Positions 21,871 through 32,922 of a stretch of 40,194 bases of DNA are shown piece after piece (position 1 is the first letter of the stretch; each line of letters begins with the position of its first letter). Where the stretch lies: the NCBI GenBank assembly GCA_021029095.1, contig JAJOHG010000237.1:1-40194 (forward strand), given 5' to 3'. Under the pieces are notes generated by a model. It was not told the origin of the DNA. It did no database searches and saw only the letters and a program-made list of their open reading frames with translations. The position numbers and the translations under genes are program-made. The DNA is from Phellopilus nigrolimitatus. Taxonomy: Eukaryota > Basidiomycota > Agaricomycetes > Hymenochaetales > Hymenochaetaceae.

Positions 21871-22905
21871 TTATGTTCGAAGCGACGCTCCGCCGGCCAG
21901 CCCATCACATTTGACTCCTGGACACGTTAGCGAGCTGATCAACTTGATTGTCCGAGAAAGAAGAAACAAAATACGTACCTCGCTGCGCCGAGCGGTGGAC
22001 GCGCAGGTTCCGCGATCCTCTCCGCCCTGCCCTCCTTCTGCCCTCCCCGACACGCTGCACGCCCTCACCGCACTGTGCACTCTCAGTGCATCTATCCTTT
22101 CCGCCCAGCTCGGGCGCGTGCTCGTGCCTCGGTGGGGCGGCGGCGACTTCGGCGCGCACACGCTCTTTGTAAACGCAAGCACCGGCGCAGACGGCATCGC
22201 GGAGCTGGGGTCCCCGCGTAGCGCACTCCTCGGGGGACGTGGCACGCTGATGCCAGTGACGGGTGGAATGGTGCGGTCGGTGTAGGGTAGCGGGACGGCG
22301 GTGGCTCTTGCTGTTCCTGTTGCTTCTGCTTCTGCTGCAGGCGTGGCCGCGTCGTCCGAGTCCGAGCACCGGAGGCGGAGCGCAGGGGGCGCTCGGAGTC
22401 GAGGAGTGGGGCGCGCGCCGCGGCGGAGGCCGCACTGGGGGTCGGAGGGTTCGGCGATGGACATCGGGTCTGCGGAAAAAGGGAGGGATGCCGTCAGGAT
22501 ACGAGGGCGAGACAGACGGCGAACAAAGAACGCACCCAGAACTTCTGCGACGTAATTCGGCGGGAGCTCGCGGTGCCGGAGAAGTCGTCTTGGAGGCGCG
22601 GAGGCGCAGCGCGCGGCGGAGGCGGCCTGGACGGGCCGGGTGGGCGAGGTAAGGTCGAGCCGCGCGTCGACAGCGTCTGCGTCGGTCGAGCCCACATCTT
22701 TCTGAAAAGTCAGTGCGAGACGCGGAGGATAAAGACGCGACTGCTCACGCAGGACAGCGTTGAGGTGCGACGCGCTCAGACAGGTACGTGCGCGGCGTCT
22801 CGAGGCCGACGCTGCCAGCGTCACCGAGCAGGCCTGATTTCGGAGCGGGGCGGACGCGAGGCGGTCGAACGTCGGCGACTTCGTCGGTCGTGGTTTGTTC
22901 TCCAC
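21871..22905 (-). CDS. Unrecognised putative GC-rich gene, D2 copy
   Basis: An open minus-strand frame of 344 codons is rich in Ala, Arg, Pro and Ser, with no domain I recognise. It spans the region equivalent to 13743-14758. If the intron GTGAGCAG...TTTTCAG (about 22705-22751) is real, the frame as read through it is artificial. The conserved piece STDADAVDARLDLTSPTRPV directly follows that acceptor. High GC makes chance open frames likely. Confidence 0.3.
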   Translation of the reverse strand: MENKPRPTKSPTFDRLASAPLRNQACSVTLAASASRRRARTCLSASHLNAVLREQSRLYPPRLALTFQKDVGSTDADAVDARLDLTSPTRPVQAASAARCASAPPRRLLRHRELPPNYVAEVLGAFFVRRLSRPRILTASLPFSADPMSIAEPSDPQCGLRRGARPTPRLRAPPALRLRCSDSDDAATPAAEAEATGTARATAVPLPYTDRTIPPVTGISVPRPPRSALRGDPSSAMPSAPVLAFTKSVCAPKSPPPHRGTSTRPSWAERIDALRVHSAVRACSVSGRAEGGQGGEDRGTCASTARRSEVRILFLLSRTIKLISSLTCPGVKCDGLAGGASLRT

Positions 22906-23260
22906 TGCATGCAGATCTTGGGCGTGTAGTAACTATTGGCACTGGAATCTCTCCTTCTGGGCGAAGTCTGCATATCCAGAAGATCGACTGCGATCTCCTG
23001 TCTTTTCTTCTTCGTCTCATGCTATTCTATAGCTCTCATCCCTTCCTGGGTACGCGCAGTACATTCAGATCACTTACCGGTCACTCACGCTGCCCTCCTA
23101 TGTTCCCCAGATCACACCTAAACCCGCGCTCTTCGAGACGTGTTTTTGGATGCAACCCGCTTACCATGCATGCTACATCCAGTTCTACCAGTTTCTTCTC
23201 CTGTCGCGTGTTGGAATCCAAGCCGGCGGAGTCCCGCGCCGAGTACGCACCGGTTGCGTG

Positions 23261-23757
23261 CTCGAGCGATCAGTCACGAGCGCATCGTCTCGGCTCAGCG
23301 AGCCCGAGGCTCCCCGCTCTGGGATTGGCTGGCGCGCGATCTCTGTTCACCCGCGCACCACTCCCGACCGCCGCCCGACACCCCTCGTTTTACAATGCCC
23401 AGGGAAATAGATAGTTACTCATCATTTATTTGTCTTTATCTCTCTTTATCGTTCCCCCCTCTTTCCGTATCGTAAAAGCGGCTCTCCGCAGCCAGAAAAC
23501 CCATTAGTATAAAAAGCCTCTTTATTCTTATGGCCACCTCAGACGTTCGCACACCGCGCAGACGACTGAGGTGAGCTTTCGGACATTATAATGTTTCTAT
23601 TATACTTTTACTTATTACTACATTAAACTAGCTTACTTCGTACTAGGTTAGTTTGCAATATGAAGAGACGTTCGCACACCGCGCAGACGACTGAGCTTAC
23701 TTCGTACTAGGTGTACTACTGTAAGGCCGTTGCGCGGACTTGTCTCACCAAGCTACA
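23261..23757 (+). repeat. Probable copia 5' LTR and leader
   Basis: Sequence between D2 and gag holds a TATA-like box (AGTATAAAAAGCC, about 23505) and two interleaved direct repeats. A 30-bp unit starting AGACGTTCGCAC occurs at 23541-23570 and 23666-23695; an 18-bp unit GCTTACTTCGTACTAGGT occurs at 23631-23648 and 23695-23712. An LTR ending CTACA at 23757 would be directly followed by GGTTATGAGCC (23758-23768), a plausible primer-binding site. The LTR start cannot be fixed because the 3' LTR is missing from the window. Confidence 0.4.
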
Positions 23758-23830
23758 GGTTATGAGCCTTGCTAGCCACTGAGCGAAGCCGAAATTTTAT
23801 TTTGTACAACATACACAATTTTCGCCACTC

Positions 23831-26800
23831 ATGTCTAGCTCGCACGACACCCTCCCTACTTCCGTTCCGAAGCTCGCGACGAGCGGAGCGAACTGGGTTA
23901 TCTACCGGATGCGTTTCCAGGCCGCCGTGAAGGCGAAGGGAAAATGGGGGCACTTCGACGGATCGTCGACTCGCCCCGAACCGGTTGCTGGTCCTGCTGC
24001 TGCAGCGCAGCCCGACCCGAATGCTGATCTTCAGGACCGCCGTGAGGCCTGGGACAAAGACGAGGACATCGCGATGTATTTGTTATCGCAACGTCTTGCC
24101 GACTCGACCCTTATCCAGGTCGGGAACCTTCCGAACTGTACCGCACGCTGGAACGCGGTGGTACGTGAGTTCACATCGAAGTCGGCCTTCGCGCAGACTT
24201 CGCTACGCACCGAATTCCTCGAGACACGATGCCCCGGGGATGCCGACATCCGCGAGTTCCTGAGCGACTTGCGCATGCGCCGCGAGACGCTGGCACAGTC
24301 GGGTGTTGAGATCTCCGACAAGGATTTCCGTTCGACAATCATCACCGCGATTCCGAACCGGTTGGCGACCTTCGCGTCCGCGCAGCTAACCTCGGCGGAG
24401 ATCGCGGCGCGAAATGTCGCGTCGATTACGGCCCAGCCGCTCACCGACGCGCAGGCCGCCTCGCTCCGCGAAGTTGATCCCGAAGTCTTGATCCATATTA
24501 TATCGGATGAGGCCGACCGCCAGAAGCGCGAGCGACTCGCGAAGCGGAAGGAACCCGCGCGTGGACCTAAAGAGAAGGACGAAGCACTCTATGTCAGTAA
24601 TGCACCGAAAAGCAAGCCGAAGGGCGACCCGAAGCCGCGCGGAGCTTGCTGGAACTGTGGCGAGACCGGGCATCTTCGCGCGAAGTGCCCGAAGCCGAGA
24701 AAACCGTCGGGCAAGGAGAAGCCGAAGGACAGCGCAAACGCGGCTGTCGACTCGGGCTCAGACTCGGATGGTGTTTGGGACTGCTGTAACGCAGCCTGGG
24801 ACTCGTCGGATGACGAGAATGACGAAGACGATGAGACGGGCTCGATGCCCGACCTCATTGACATGTCCGATAGCGAAGCCAGCGAGCCGGCTGATTTTTG
24901 GTCCGACGACGAGGACAGCGAGGATGACGAGGTTTCGAGCTCGTACCCCGAAAGCGACGTCAGCGAAGAGGATAGCGATGAGGAGGAGATTGCGCAGGTT
25001 ATTCACCTTCGCGAAAGCGACGATGCGCGTCGCGCGATCCTCGATTCGGGCTCTACGCGCCATATCTCGCCATACCGCGAAGACTTCACGAACTTCGTCG
25101 AGACGCCGCCGAAGAGTTTGCACGCCGCAAACAAGCAGACATTTCACGCTATGGGAGAGGGAGATTTAGCTATTCAACTCCCGAATGGCGAGACGCCGAC
25201 AAATTTAATGCTTACCGAAGTTCTTTATTCTCCCGAAGTCGGATTCACGCTGGTGTCCGTCGGCGCGCTCGATCGCGCGGACTACTTCGCAGTTTTCGGC
25301 GGGAACAAGTGTGTTCTCCGCGACGCGGCTGGGAATTGCATTGGCGAGGTTTTGCGCTCCAGTAAGGGCCTGTACCGGTTTGCTCACGAGTCGGCCGACC
25401 CAACGCTGCGCGACGCAGCGAATGCGGCCGAGGAGACATTGAGCCTCATGGAGCTCCACGCTCGCATGGGCCATATTTCGCCTAAGGTCGCGGAGAGATT
25501 AGTACGCAATGGGTGGGTTACGGGGATTCGCCTCGACACCTCTGGACCGACGCCGACACTCTGCGAGTCCTGCGTATACGGCAAAGCGACACGCCGCATG
25601 ATCGCGCGTGAACGAGACGGAGAGCGCGCTGCGCAATTCGGAGGCGAGGTCCATAGCGATGTATGGGGACCGTCGCCAACTCGCTCGCTCGGCGGGCGAC
25701 ACTACTACGTTTCCTTCACGGACGACGCGACACGCGTAACGAAGCTATACCTGCTGAAGAAAAAGAGCGACGTTTTTCGTTCTTACCGTCATTTTGAGGC
25801 CTGGGCCGAAACCCAGATGAATGCGAAAGTTCAGGTCCTTCATTCGGATCGCGGCGGCGAGTACACTGGCAAGGAATTTGTCATGTATTTGAATAGCAGA
25901 GGTACGAAGCAGAAACTTACTGTCCATGATACTCCGCAACATAACGGCGTCGCGGAGCGGCTGAACCGGACGATACTCGAGAAGATCCGCGCTATGTTGC
26001 ACGCGAGCCGGATGCCGAAGTTTTTGTGGGCGGAGGCGGCTGGACACGCCGTTTGGTTGAAGAACCGAACCCCGACCCGCGCGCTGAAAGACAAGACGCC
26101 GCACGAAGCGATGACCGGGCGGAAGCCCGATCTTCGCGGACTGCGCGTCTGGGGATCCAAGTGCTGGGTGCACGACGACACGAGCTCTAAGCTCGCCCCG
26201 CGCGCGCGTGAAGGACGGTGGATGGGTTTCGACAAGACCTCGAACGGGCAGCGGATTTTTTGGCCGGAAAAGAAAACAATTAGCGTTGAGCGTAACGTGT
26301 ATTTCGACCCCGGAGAGATTTCGAGTCGTCTCGAGGGGGAGGAACTAGACGGTGGAGTAGAAAACGAAACGACATCGAAAAACTCACCGCCGACAGTGAC
26401 ACCGCCCGCCGCTAATCCGTCGACGCAGCAACCACCCGCCGAAAATCCCCAAGGATCCGCTGATCCCGCCGAACCAGCGAGCGATCTGCCAGCGGAACAG
26501 CCACAGCCGGCCCCAGAGAGACCAGCAGCGTCTCATCTTCCGGCGCAAGCACCAGAGCCGCGCGAACGGCGAGTTCGCGCGCCATCGGCTTATCTTCGTC
26601 GCCTAGATTCCGGCGAGGGAGCGCCTTCGCATTGGCGCCGCGATGGTGCCGTTCCGCGAGGAATGCGCACACTGCGCGAGTATGTTGATCAGGAGGAGGA
26701 GGCCGCAAACCTGGCAGTGGAGGAAGATGATTACGATGTCGAATACGAGTTTTCGGCCGCGATGGAGGAGGCCGAGGGACTCGAGCCGCGCTCGCTCACG

Positions 26801-28223
26801 GAGGCGAAACGCCTGCCGGAATGGTCAGAGTGGGAGCGCGCGATCCACGAGGAGTTGGAGACACTTCGGGCGGCTGGTACGTGGGTGCTGGAGGAGGCTC
26901 CGGCGGGTGCCAACGTTGTCGGGTCGAAGTGGGTCTTCAAGATCAAAAAGGATGCGGCCGGCAATGTTGTTCGTCGCAAAGCGCGGCTTGTCGCGCAGGG
27001 ATTTAGCCAAGTGCCGGGAATCGATTATTTTGACACCTTCGCGCCCGTCGCGAAGCTTGCATCCATCCGCGCGACGCTTGCGATGGCCGCGCGATTGGAC
27101 CTGGAGCTTGAGCAAGTTGATATCAAGGGGGCTTACCTTAACGGTGAGTTAGAGCCCGGAGAAGTCATTTATATGCGGCATCCTCCTGGATATGCGCCGC
27201 GCGACGCGGGCACAAGAGTCTTGAGGCTGCGCAAAACGTTGTATGGGTTGAAGCAGAGTGGACGGAGGTGGTACCAGAAACTGACATGGATTTTTGTCGA
27301 CGAGCTTGGACTGACACGTTGTGACGTGGACCAAGCGGTCTTTTTCCGTCACGATGGGCGTGACGTGACGATTGTTGTCGTGCATGTCGACGACTGCACG
27401 ATCGCCGCCACCACCAGCTCTCTTGTGGCAGCACTCAAGGCCGGTCTCTCTCGTTACGTCGAAGTAACGGACCTAGGGCCTTTGCACTGGCTTCTGGGAA
27501 TCGAGGTCCAACGGAACCGCGACGCGAAGACGCTCTCGCTGTCGCAAACGGCCTACATCAACTCCATTCTCGGCCGGTTCAATTTTGAAGAACTCAAGCC
27601 GGCGTCGTCGCCAATGGACCCGAATCTCCACCTCCACAGCACGCAGGGCCCGAAGACCGCACAGGACCACGCCCAGATGCGCGGCGTGCCGTATCGCGAA
27701 GCGCTCGGATCCCTGATGTACGCGGCGATGGCGACACGGCCGGACATCGCGTTCGCCGTGACGCTACTGTCGCGGTTCTCAAACGACCCCGGGCCCGCGC
27801 ATTGGGAGGCCGTAAAGCGAGTCTTTCGCTACCTGAAGGGTTCGCGCAAGCTCCGACTCACGTACGGAGGAACCGGAGACGCGGGAGATGGTGGAATGAA
27901 GGGGTACGCAGACGCGGATGGGAGTATGCAAGAGGACCGGCGCGCGATTTCAGGTAACGCCTTTTTGATTGACGGCGGAGCCGTTTCTTGGTATTCTAAA
28001 CGGCAGGAGATCGTCTCGCTCTCGACGACCGAGAGCGAGTACGTTGCGGCGACGCATGCCGCAAAGGAGGCAATTTGGCTCCGACAGCTCATCATGCAAA
28101 TTTTCGCACCGATCGAAGGGCCGACTGTTCTCTTCTCCGACAACCAGTCCGCCATCGCCCTCACGAAGGATCACCAATACCACGCGCGCACGAAGCACAT
28201 AGATATTCGGTATCACTTCCTGC
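23831..28223 (+). mobile_element. Ty1/copia retrotransposon gag-pol, 3'-truncated
   Basis: One uninterrupted frame starts at ATG 23831. In order it holds: a Gag region; zinc knuckle CWNCGETGHLRAKC (residues about 274-287); an acidic spacer; protease DSGS (about 404); the pre-integrase block LMELHARMGH; an rve integrase with Asp610, Asp673 and Glu709 (a D-x62-D-x35-E spacing); a reverse transcriptase from about residue 1030 (KWVFKIKKD, QVDIKGAYLNGELE, VHVDD at 1187-1188); and RNase H (YADADG near 1361, TTESEY, SDNQSA). Domain order integrase before RT defines copia. The frame passes into the inverted-repeat arm at 28224, just after KHIDIRYHFLR, and ends artificially at 28360. The last part of RNase H, the polypurine tract and the 3' LTR are missing. 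The open frame suggests recent activity before truncation. Confidence 0.95.
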
Positions 28224-28277
28224 GCATCAGGAAATTTTCCGACGCTACACACTCCTATATAGGACAATATAGGTCAT

Positions 28278-28700
28278 GTAGCTTTGTAGTGGTTCATAGA
28301 TACCTACCCACTATATTGCCCAACATAGTGTGGGTGGTCCATAGTTCCATAGCACTATAGGCATGTAGCGCTGTAGCTGTATAGTGATGTAGGTACGTAG
28401 CATTGTAGGTACGTAGCATTGTAGGTACATAGCATTGTAGGTACATAGCATCATAGGTACATAGCATTGTAGGTACGTAGCATTGTAGGTACGTAGCATT
28501 GTAGCTTTGTAGTGGTTCATAGATACCTACCCACTATATTGCCCAACATAGCATTGTAGGTACATAGGTACGTAGCATTGTAGGTACATAGCATTGTAGG
28601 TACATAGCATTGTAGGTACGTAGCACTATAGGCATGTAGCATCGTAGGTACGTAGCACTGTAGGCATGTAGCACTGTAGCACTGTAGCACTGTAGTGCGG
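28278..28700. repeat. 16-bp minisatellite, right arm, with 223-bp tandem duplication
   Basis: Units of the form GTAGCATTGTAGGTAC or GTACATAGCATTGTAG fill the region. The unique block GTAGCTTTGTAGTGGTTCAT and following bases occur at 28278 and again at 28501, exactly 223 bases apart, whereas the left arm has this block once. The duplication therefore arose after or differently from the arm duplication. A run of 16 G follows at about 28739-28754. Confidence 0.88.
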
Positions 28701-29319
28701 AGAGGGATATTTCACTTTTTTTGCTCATTCAGAAACTTGGGGGGGGGGGGGGGGTGCTATTGTAAGGAATGCACTATATTGCAGCTCTACATAGGTACAC
28801 TGAGAAGCTACTACATATGGGTAGCTCTGGAAAGAGGGGGAGGGGAGGGAGGGGAGGGAGAAGCTTTATGAGAGAGAAAGCGGGGGAAATGCGATGGGAA
28901 CATACAGGATAGGCACTCACCTCATACTCAAGAGGCGGCGAGGCCTAAGATCGTGAACCCATGAGACCTAGATACAAGATATCGTAAACATTTCTGCTCC
29001 CCCTATCCATGGCTCTACTCTTGCCCGGGCCCGAGATAGTGCCTAAGGCTGACCCCGAAGCGCTCGAGGGGCCCAACTTGGACACGGAGCACGAGCGCGG
29101 GGCAAACCTGAGCTCAGGGGAAACATCGATGTGGGTGGAGCGGAGGCAGGCGGGGGCGGGAAGTAAAGCGCGGGCTCGGCGGCGTAGTATGTGTCAGGGG
29201 CAAGCGGCGACGTGCCAGGCGGCAAAAGGAGGCGCTGTGCTGTGCACTCGGAAGCCCCTGTTGCACGTCACCTGAATCCCATGAGTTTCGTGTCCGGCGA
29301 CAATGAGCTTATGCCGCAC

Positions 29320-29379
29320 CTTTATATTGTTCTCGATGAGTCGTATTCGCGACAGGACCTCCTCCGTGCTGAGACTCAT
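29320..29379 (-). pseudogene. Possible RPT5 N-terminal exon, right-arm copy
   Basis: Identical mirror of 5727-5786. The same caveat applies: only LSTEEVLSRIRLIENNIK is informative. Confidence 0.3.
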
Positions 29380-29447
29380 AATCTCCTCTGCAGACCCAGG
29401 TGCGGAGAGATCGGCGCATCACGTTTGTGACGCATCACACTTTTGTG

Positions 29448-31776
29448 CTAGGCAGCGCAAGGCGGCGGCACTGTGCTGTGCGCTCTGGGGGTCCCTGTTG
29501 TGGGGGGAAAAAGTCGTTCAGGTTGACGGTGTTCTGGCACAAGGGGCATAGGGGGGCGTAGCAGCCGTTCACCATTGCGAAGGAGTGCACCATGGCCATG
29601 CCCGCTTAGCGTGTTCGTTGAGCTTTCCGTCTGCCCAGACAAAATACCAAACGGCGAGGAACTGCCCGAAGCATTGCAAGGTTGCTGAGCGTAGTTAATA
29701 CTTGCTTCCGAACTTGTAGACGAGTGGCGGGGATTCGCGCTGGCGGTGCTGCTACCCATTCTCTGAGACGGAATCAATATAATAAATGTGTGCAACAGCG
29801 GAGTAAATGCACCTGGTTCATGTCAACTACGTTGGCGTTCTTTGCAGCCATGTGCCTCCCAAACTCGGGACCTGCAGTGACAGGATCCGGGGAAAGAGCC
29901 TGGATCGAGGTGTTCGCGAACATCGGGTATGCCGACTTGTTTTGCTTCGTCGCAACAGGGGCTTCAGCATTCGTGTCAACACGTAGCGCGCCACCCGGCG
30001 GCTTGTGTCCACTGAACTGGTGATAGCCGCCACTCGCACCACTCTCCATTACCGACGCAGCGGTGGGTGTCGTCGCACTGGACGTGCCCTCCTCGTGCTT
30101 GCACTTCGCAGTAATACGCGCGAGTAGCGACGCCTGTGCGTCGTTCGGGTCACTGTTCGTGCTCAGCGAGCGAGCGCGCCCATCTGCCACCGGCGGGGGA
30201 ACATTGGTTTGTGACGATTGTGGGGTCGTCGGCACGCCATTCGAGACACCATACTGTGGCACCGTCCGCTGAAGCGCACCCATCATCTCCTGACCGTACT
30301 GAGGCTGCGGACCCACGCCAGGAAAGTACTGGTTTGGATAACCAGGAGGAGTCATTACCATCGGGGGGTACATGCCAGGTGTCGGCGGGAACAGCATGCT
30401 CTGCATGTTGTGCATACCCGCACCGAGTAGCAGAGAGGCCGCGTCGCGCAGGCTTGCTGGATCGGATGCAGAGTACTGGCGACCAGGGCGGAATGTCTGC
30501 TGCGTACGGCCGATGGCGGGATCCAGCGGGACCGTCGTATATTTGTTGCGAGTTTCCCAGCGGGAATGCATTGTGGTGCCCATGGGCATTTGGCATGCCC
30601 GGATACCCGAAGTTCGTTGGGCTGGGGAGGAGTGTCGGCGGTGCTTGCGAGGACATCTGCATCGCTGATGGAACATGTTCACGCCGCGCATCTGTTGGCG
30701 GTACGCATCTGGTTGAACGTGGCGCATCGGCCCGTTCGTAGGGACTTGAGCAAACGGTGCTCCACGGCCTTGGCCGCCGTTGACGAATTGACGAGGCTGA
30801 ATCGTAGGATCGACTTGTAGCTCATCATGACGCGCTGCGGGACCTTGATGAGCGAAGCCCTGCGCAGGTAGACCAACAAACTACGGGAAAAAGAGAAGAT
30901 GGTCAGTGTCATAGCACGCGTGAATGTGAATAGAAGAACGAACAGTAGGCTGCTGGACATCAGGATATGCGGCTAGAGAAGGGAACATGGGCTGTGTCGG
31001 ACCACTGATATTCTCTCCACTTGGTGTCGAAGACGGCGGCATGCTATCTCCGCCGCCGTTAACATCCCTAGTCAGGGGTGAACCTCTATCCTGGAGAGAT
31101 TCAGGAAGCTGAGAAGGGGTATGGATGTTTTGGAGGCGGCGCAGCTCCACGTCTGAGATTGCGCCGCTAAACGACCGTGGCCTATCCTTCGTCAGTTCTG
31201 TCGAGAAAGGAGACGCTTTCAAGGAGTTCAGGTGGGCGTTGCTTCGCGCAGAGCTTTCCGAGCTCAGCGTGTCAGTTGAAGAGCCCCGTGAGTGCGACGA
31301 CAAGTTCAAACCATCAACGTTTTGAGGTGAAGCAGAGTCCAGAGAGGTGTCCGACGATGACGTATCAAGCGGGCTCGTCTCGTGAATTTGAAGCACATCC
31401 CGCACGTTTTTGGAAGGCGTCGTCGAACCGTCCGTGCCATCGCTCGCGCCGTTAGAGATACTGAGTTTGCCGATCTCGTCGGCGAGGTCCCAATGTCCCA
31501 ATTCGCGATTTTGGGCTCCGAGCCGTTAAAACTCCATCGGTTGCCAGCGCGGCGAAGCCCGTTCGCGATTGCCTCGTCCGATGCGCCGTCGCGCACATAC
31601 GGCTCGAGCGGCGCAGCTGACTTCGGGTTCGTCTTCATGTAATCTGCATTCGGCTGATTGGACATGACGAGCGGCGACGGTGAATAAGCGAGCTTCTGCA
31701 TGACCGTGCCCGATCGACGACTGGATTGGGAAGGCGCAGCGTCCTTTGGGGATGGGCGTTCCTGCGAATGAGGGCA
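29448..31776 (-). pseudogene. CCCH-regulator-like disrupted gene, right-arm copy
   Basis: Mirror of 3330-5658 with the same frame switches at the same places. The frameshifts therefore predate the arm duplication (or, if the arms were an assembly artefact, are shared by it). No compensating repair and no zinc-finger motif is seen here either. Confidence 0.5.
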
Positions 31777-32410
31777 CTGACAAGTTAACGAAGACGCATC
31801 AACAGAGGGCACTAGAAGACAGGGCTAATACATACTTCGAGTCCCTCGGGGCCTTCTAGCAGTTCGTGTGACTGGGCCCAGTCATATGATTTTGTTTGGC
31901 GAGCGAGGGAAACTGACGAGCGATGATTTGAGGCAGGGGGTGGAGAAGCTCGTGACGGCTGTGGAGGAGGACATGAGGAAGTCGCGTACTGAAACTGGGA
32001 GGTGTGGGAGGAGGGTCAGCATCATTGCGGAGGGATGGAAAGCATCATTGCGGAGGGATGGAAAGCAATGGCGAGAGATTTGAAGGACTTACTAGTTGAT
32101 AAAGATTATGGCTGCAAGACGGATGAGGTAAAAAGGAAGAGACTTGCAGGATGAGAGGTTCTTCTGCGCTGCCTTCACAAACTCTTGCTGCTCGAGTTCC
32201 ATAATCGAGTCCGGGGCGACGCGCAGTGCTTCTGGCCTACCGCGCGCGCATGCTTGCGATATGCCTCACTCTGCATACCCGTTGGAGGGAGCGACATGTG
32301 GCCCGTAATGGGTGCCTCTGCCTATAGGATGCCCGGACGCTTGTGCTGTGCGACGAGGTAAGTCCTGAACCTCTCGCAGATCCCTGAGAAGCTAAGTAAA
32401 AAAATAAAAA
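31777..32410. other. Stretch without recognised gene, right arm
   Basis: Mirror of 2696-3290, including the 71-codon frame now on the plus strand (31868-32083, LTSDDLRQGVEKLVTAVEED) and the tandem 23-bp unit (about 32021-32066). No function recognised. Confidence 0.5.
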
Positions 32411-32659
32411 AGAACGCGCACGAGCTCGCTGCCCGCGGCGTGCGGGTAGTGCGTCATAGCAAAGTTGATGTAAATGGCGCACGAGCGCGGGGTGCGCGGC
32501 GACGAGGTCCATGATGCTCTCGCGCGTGAAGGTCTCCTCGCGGAAGCGGCGCTTGATGTCGTTGAGAACCTCTGCATGGGAGGGGTTCGCGGCGTCGAGC
32601 GTGTTGCGCAACGCGAGGTACGCGGGGCCGAGGCGGTTGCAGAAGTGCTGCGCGAAGGC
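32411..32659 (-). pseudogene. GDH2: GDH2 fragment, right-arm copy, 3' part split by hAT insertion
   Basis: Minus-strand frame from AQHFCNRLGPAYLALRNTL to INFAMTHYPHAAG. It is the continuation of 35042-35277, from which it is separated by the 2382-bp element. It differs from the left copy by one base giving Phe for Ser in an alternative frame. The insertion cut lies between YAYAGWAF and AQHF. Confidence 0.85.
32652..32659. repeat. Target site duplication, left
   Basis: GCGAAGGC, repeated at 35042-35049 and present once in the left arm (as GCCTTCGC at 2447-2454). Confidence 0.95.
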
Positions 32660-32674
32660 TAGAGCCTAGCACGA
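32660..32674 (+). repeat. hAT-like terminal inverted repeat, left
   Basis: TAGAGCCTAGCACGA; pairs with 35027-35041, one mismatch. Confidence 0.93.
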
Positions 32675-32680
32675 CTCCCT

Positions 32681-32820
32681 GAAACCCGCGGGTATCCGTG
32701 ACCCGACCCGGACTGCAGACCCGTATTCACGGGTCACCCGTGCACGGGTGACCCGTGGGAAACGGGTCTGCGCGGGTCCAGGTCGAGAATTTGTGCTTTT
32801 CAAAACCCGCGGGTAGTACA
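32681..32820. repeat. hAT-like subterminal repeats, left
   Basis: Clustered, both-orientation copies of ACCCG, CGGGT and ACCCGCGGGT within 140 bp of the terminus, as is common at transposase-binding ends of hAT elements. Confidence 0.8.
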
Positions 32821-32922
32821 CTCAGGTTTTCAAGGACAAAGTAGCAGCAGTGAATTCATTTGTATATCGTGTGTATGTATGATATGTACATTACAATGCC
32901 ATCGGTTGCTGCCATCAATGAA

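Larger units (their letters stand above)
19888..23260 (+). repeat. Diverged direct repeat D2
   Basis: Homologous to D1 (11881-15000) in the same order and orientation; see that entry. D2 begins within the last part of DUF6533 copy B and extends to just before the copia leader region. The 153-bp near-identical block is at 22691-22843. Confidence 0.85.

Noticed and set aside
28224..28360. Continuation of the copia frame to 28360
   Set aside because: The residues after YHFLR are encoded by inverted-repeat arm sequence, as the left arm shows; the stop is not the natural end of Pol.
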